NCBI GenBank assembly: GCA_017937095.1
Contig: JAGBEG010000017.1
Coordinates: forward strand, 1 to 64,000
DNA from: Roseburia sp.
GTDB lineage: Bacteria > Bacillota > Clostridia > Lachnospirales > Lachnospiraceae
Direction of reading: 5' to 3'
Length of the DNA: 64,000 nt
In this document: positions 61,462 through 64,000 of the stretch, in pieces
Layout of the letters: each line of letters begins with the position of its first letter
Numbering within the stretch: position 1 is the first letter of the stretch
Position numbers and translations under genes: made by a program
The notes under the pieces: model-generated
What the model was told of the DNA's origin: nothing
Database searches by the model: none
The model's input: only the letters and a program-made list of their open reading frames with translations

Positions 61462-63218
61462 CAGGCAGCACCTCCTTCATCAAAATCTCCGCTGCCGCTG
61501 GTCTGTGACTCGTAGACTTCACGGTAGATTTCATTTGTGGCAAGCAGTTCCTCGTGGGTTCCAAAGGCGTCGAGCACGCCGTTGTTCAGAACGATAATGC
61601 GGTCGGCATCCTGTACGGAGGAGATACGCTGTGCAATGATAAGCTTTGTCGTGTCCGGAATTTCCGTGAGGAATGCATGGCGGATCTTCGCATCGGTCGC
61701 AGTATCGACAGCGCTGGTGCTGTCATCGAGAATAAGGATTTTCGGCCTTTTTAAGAGCGCGCGTGCAATACAAAGACGCTGCTTCTGACCGCCGGAAACA
61801 TTGGTTCCGCCCTGCTCGATATATGTATTGTAGCCATCCGGGAAACGTTCAATAAATTCGCTCGCACAGGCAAGTTCGCAGGCGCGGCGGCATTCTTCGT
61901 CCGTGGCGTTCGCGTCGCCCCAGCGCAGGTTCTCATAAATTGTGCCGGAGAAAAGAACATTGTTCTGCAGCACGACGGAAACTTCGTTGCGCAGGGTGTC
62001 GAGATCGTAGGAACGGACGTTTTTTCCGCCGACATAGACGGTGCCCTCCGACACGTCATAGAGGCGGCTGATCAGGCTGACGAGGGAAGATTTTGAACTT
62101 CCGGTTCCGCCAAGGATGCCGATGGTCTCTCCCGATTTGATTGACAGACAGATGTCATCAAGAACCGGTTTCGCCGCCGTCGCATTGTAGCGGAAGGTCA
62201 CATGGTCGAACGTGATACTGCCGTCTGCGACGTTATAATCCGGCTCGTCGGGATTGGTGATATCGCTCTTTTCGTTTAAGACCTCACAGATACGCTCTGC
62301 ACTGGCAACACTCATCGTCAGCATGACAAAAACCATCGAGAGCATCATCAGGCTCATCATGATATTCATGCAGTAGGTGAGCAGGCTCATCAGATTTCCG
62401 GTGGAAAGCGTGCTTCCGACGATCATCTTCGCGCCGAACCAGCTAATGCAGAGAATACAGCTATATACCGTGATCTGCATGACAGGGTTATTGAACGCCA
62501 GAATGCCCTCAGCCTTGACGAACATGTTATAAATGTTCTGGCTTGCCGTTTTGAATTTGGTCTTCTCGTAATCCTCGCGGACATATGCCTTTACAACGCG
62601 GATCGCGGAGACATTTTCCTGTACGGAGGCGTTTAGATCGTCGTATTTCGGAAAGACCTCCATAAAATAATGATGTGCACGCACCGTGATGAAAGCGAGA
62701 ATGATGCCGAGCACGATGACTGCGATCAGATAAATGCTCGCAAGTTTCGGGCTGATGAAGAAAGCCATACACATAGCGCAGATCAGGCTGATCGGTGCAC
62801 GGACGCACATACGAAGAAGCATCTGATATGCGTTCTGCAGGTTCGTGACGTCGGTGGTAAGTCTGGTGACAAGTCCTGCGGTGCTGAACTTGTCGATGTT
62901 GGAAAAGGAGAAGGTCTGAATATTTTCATACATTGCCCGGCGCAGATTGCGGGCGAAACCGGCGGAAGCCCTTGCTCCGTATTTTCCGCCCATCACGCCG
63001 CAGAAAAGAGAAAAACAGGCTGCGACAACCATCCATGCGCCCATGACATAGATATGGTTGATGTCGCCTGCTTCCACGCCGTCGTCAATGATAGATGCCA
63101 TCATGAGAGGGATAATTGTCTCCATAAATACTTCTAAAATCATGAAAACGGGAGTGAGAAAGGAATCCTTTTTAAATTCCTTGACCTGTGCTCCTAAAGT
63201 TTTTAGCATAAACATCAC
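61461..63218 (-). CDS. Heterodimeric ABC exporter, half-transporter with degenerate catalytic site
   Basis: This 585-residue protein, upstream in the same operon, has six transmembrane helices and an ATPase domain. Walker A is GGTGSSKSS (Ser instead of Gly before Lys), and Walker B is LILDDSTSAVD with Asp replacing the catalytic Glu; the signature VSGGQKQRLCIARALL is intact, and the switch position reads IIAQRIS with Gln replacing His. These changes mark the degenerate-site subunit of heterodimeric exporters, so only one of two ATP sites is expected to hydrolyse efficiently. Confidence 0.93.
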   Translation of the reverse strand: MMFMLKTLGAQVKEFKKDSFLTPVFMILEVFMETIIPLMMASIIDDGVEAGDINHIYVMGAWMVVAACFSLFCGVMGGKYGARASAGFARNLRRAMYENIQTFSFSNIDKFSTAGLVTRLTTDVTNLQNAYQMLLRMCVRAPISLICAMCMAFFISPKLASIYLIAVIVLGIILAFITVRAHHYFMEVFPKYDDLNASVQENVSAIRVVKAYVREDYEKTKFKTASQNIYNMFVKAEGILAFNNPVMQITVYSCILCISWFGAKMIVGSTLSTGNLMSLLTYCMNIMMSLMMLSMVFVMLTMSVASAERICEVLNEKSDITNPDEPDYNVADGSITFDHVTFRYNATAAKPVLDDICLSIKSGETIGILGGTGSSKSSLVSLISRLYDVSEGTVYVGGKNVRSYDLDTLRNEVSVVLQNNVLFSGTIYENLRWGDANATDEECRRACELACASEFIERFPDGYNTYIEQGGTNVSGGQKQRLCIARALLKRPKILILDDSTSAVDTATDAKIRHAFLTEIPDTTKLIIAQRISSVQDADRIIVLNNGVLDAFGTHEELLATNEIYREVYESQTSGSGDFDEGGAA

Positions 63219-63248
63219 ATCCTTTTTTAAAATTATATTGATTTTTAT

Positions 63249-63266
63249 TTGTTAGTGTGCTAACAA
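63249..63266. promoter_or_regulatory. MarR operator candidate (TTGTTAG-N4-CTAACAA)
   Basis: A perfect 7-bp inverted repeat with a 4-bp spacer lies at the predicted transcription start of the exporter operon and upstream of the divergent marR gene. Confidence 0.75.
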
Positions 63267-63270
63267 TAAT

Positions 63271-63299
63271 GTTATACGATAATAAAAAAAATATGTCAA
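63271..63299 (-). promoter_or_regulatory. Promoter of ABC exporter operon
   Basis: On the minus strand a consensus TTGACA (63299-63294) and TATAAC (63276-63271) are 17 bp apart, with transcription starting at about 63264, inside the palindromic operator. Confidence 0.78.
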
Positions 63300-63368
63300 C
63301 GATAACTTTAAAGTCATTTTCGAGATAACTTTGTGCATTTTACATAAAGAGAAAGAGAGTAAACAGAT

Positions 63369-63854
63369 ATGGACAAAATCAGGCGCAACGACACAGTTGG
63401 ATATAAGATACGGCTGCTTCATAATCAGATTCACTGGCATATGGAGGCGAGAAGGAAGGAGAACCGCGACGACCTTACCGGCATGCAGCGCTGGACATTG
63501 GGATTTTTAAAAGAACATATCGGGCAGGATGTGTATCAGCGCGACATTGAGGAGGCGTTTTCTGTTTCGCGCGCGACGGCGTCTAACATGCTGTCTGTCA
63601 TGGAGCGCAAGGGGCTGATCGATCGGCTGTCTGTGGAACACGACGCGCGTTTGAAAAAACTTGTGCTGACAGATAAGGCAATGGACATGCTGGCGCGTGT
63701 GGATGTGGATATCCGAAAGATGGAAGCACGGCTGACAGAGGGAATGGACGAGCAGGAGATCGCGGAATTGAAAGGCTACCTCGACCGCATGTTAGCGAAC
63801 CTTGGGGTGGACACAGAAGGACACACAAGATGTTGTGGTAGAGAAGACAAGTAA
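63369..63854 (+). CDS. MarR-family transcriptional regulator
   Basis: This is a 161-residue regulator. The winged helix includes GQDVYQRDIEEAFSVSRATASNML and the wing KKLVLTDKA, with dimerisation helices at each end. It is divergent from the exporter operon and separated by 150 bp that hold a perfect 18-bp inverted repeat and the exporter promoter, so it most likely represses the exporter until a ligand binds. The start follows a purine-rich GAGAG sequence; spacing is somewhat long. Confidence 0.92.
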   Translation: MDKIRRNDTVGYKIRLLHNQIHWHMEARRKENRDDLTGMQRWTLGFLKEHIGQDVYQRDIEEAFSVSRATASNMLSVMERKGLIDRLSVEHDARLKKLVLTDKAMDMLARVDVDIRKMEARLTEGMDEQEIAELKGYLDRMLANLGVDTEGHTRCCGREDK

Positions 63855-63899
63855 AAAATTCCCAAAGAAATAGAAGAAAATTTGGTGATAATGAATAGG

Positions 63900-63940
63900 G
63901 ACAGCGTATTTACTGGGCTTGATACGCTGTCTTTATCTGT
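63900..63940 (+). terminator. Terminator after marR
   Basis: GACAGCGTAT (63900-63909) pairs perfectly with ATACGCTGTC (63922-63931), followed by a T-rich stretch. A TTGACA at 63980-63985 near the right edge may start the promoter of the next gene. Confidence 0.75.
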
Positions 63941-64000
63941 TTTCCCACAAAAACAGACCACACAATCTTGTAAAACGCATTGACAAAAACACAATATATT

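Noticed and set aside
61461-63218. Mutated, inactive ABC exporter subunit
   Set aside because: The Walker and switch changes are the normal degenerate site of heterodimeric exporters; the partner subunit is intact.

Overview
The window looks like a chromosomal segment from a low-to-medium-GC Firmicute of the Lachnospiraceae type. Supporting signs are strong AGGAGG-type ribosome binding sites, TTGACA/TATAAT-like promoters, Clostridia-style lipoproteins, a pyruvate:ferredoxin oxidoreductase, plant-glycan and rhamnose catabolism, and families common in gut Clostridia (YesL, DUF3990/DUF3791, DUF3800, a PxTG sortase-type anchor). No rRNA, tRNA, IS element, phage or CRISPR array was recognised.

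Layout. 1-13.9 kb is an arabinan/arabinoside locus. It holds the end of a sugar ABC permease gene, three GH43 enzymes (one a secreted lipoprotein), a GH51 alpha-arabinofuranosidase, a divergent ArsR-like regulator, a complete sugar ABC importer (binding protein and two permeases), a YesL-like membrane protein and a GH127 beta-arabinofuranosidase. A palindrome, CTAAAATATTTTAG, and near copies lie at both transcription start regions and are the likely operator. 13.9-16.4 kb holds a 33-bp-pitch repeat array, an SDR reductase and a SleB-like cell-wall hydrolase. 16.6-25.4 kb is an AT-richer accessory stretch: a 1274-residue secreted protein built of duplicated modules, a 702-residue membrane-anchored protein, an AraC regulator, a DUF3990/DUF3791 toxin-antitoxin-like pair and a lipoprotein. 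25.5-30.4 kb is the L-rhamnose operon rhaB-rhaA-rhaD-fucO.

30.4-31.3 kb has a compact promoter / structured RNA / terminator unit directly in front of a DUF3800 gene. 31.5-32.9 kb is an SH3-NlpC/P60 endopeptidase. 32.9-43 kb has an atypical HTH regulator divergent from a cysteine amidohydrolase, followed by a metal amidohydrolase, a five-gene branched-chain-type ABC importer, a DMT permease and a small kinase. This looks like uptake and hydrolysis of an unidentified amide or ureido compound. 43-47 kb has a sortase-anchored repeat protein and an HTH protein paired with a transmembrane Ser/Thr kinase carrying an extracellular LRR domain. 47-49.6 kb is a TetR regulator divergent from an FtsH protease with two matched operators. 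49.7-59.3 kb carries an ABC-F ATPase, a GGDEF-GGDEF-EAL protein, nifJ, a 91-bp tandem repeat and an HD-domain protein. 59.5-63.9 kb is a heterodimeric ABC exporter with a divergent MarR regulator and a clear operator.

The strongest leads are the RNA in front of the DUF3800 gene, the HTH plus LRR-kinase pair, the A-B-B-A modular protein, the TetR/FtsH control region, the 33-bp repeat array and the structured 91-bp repeats. All functions are inferred from motif recognition; no database search was possible.
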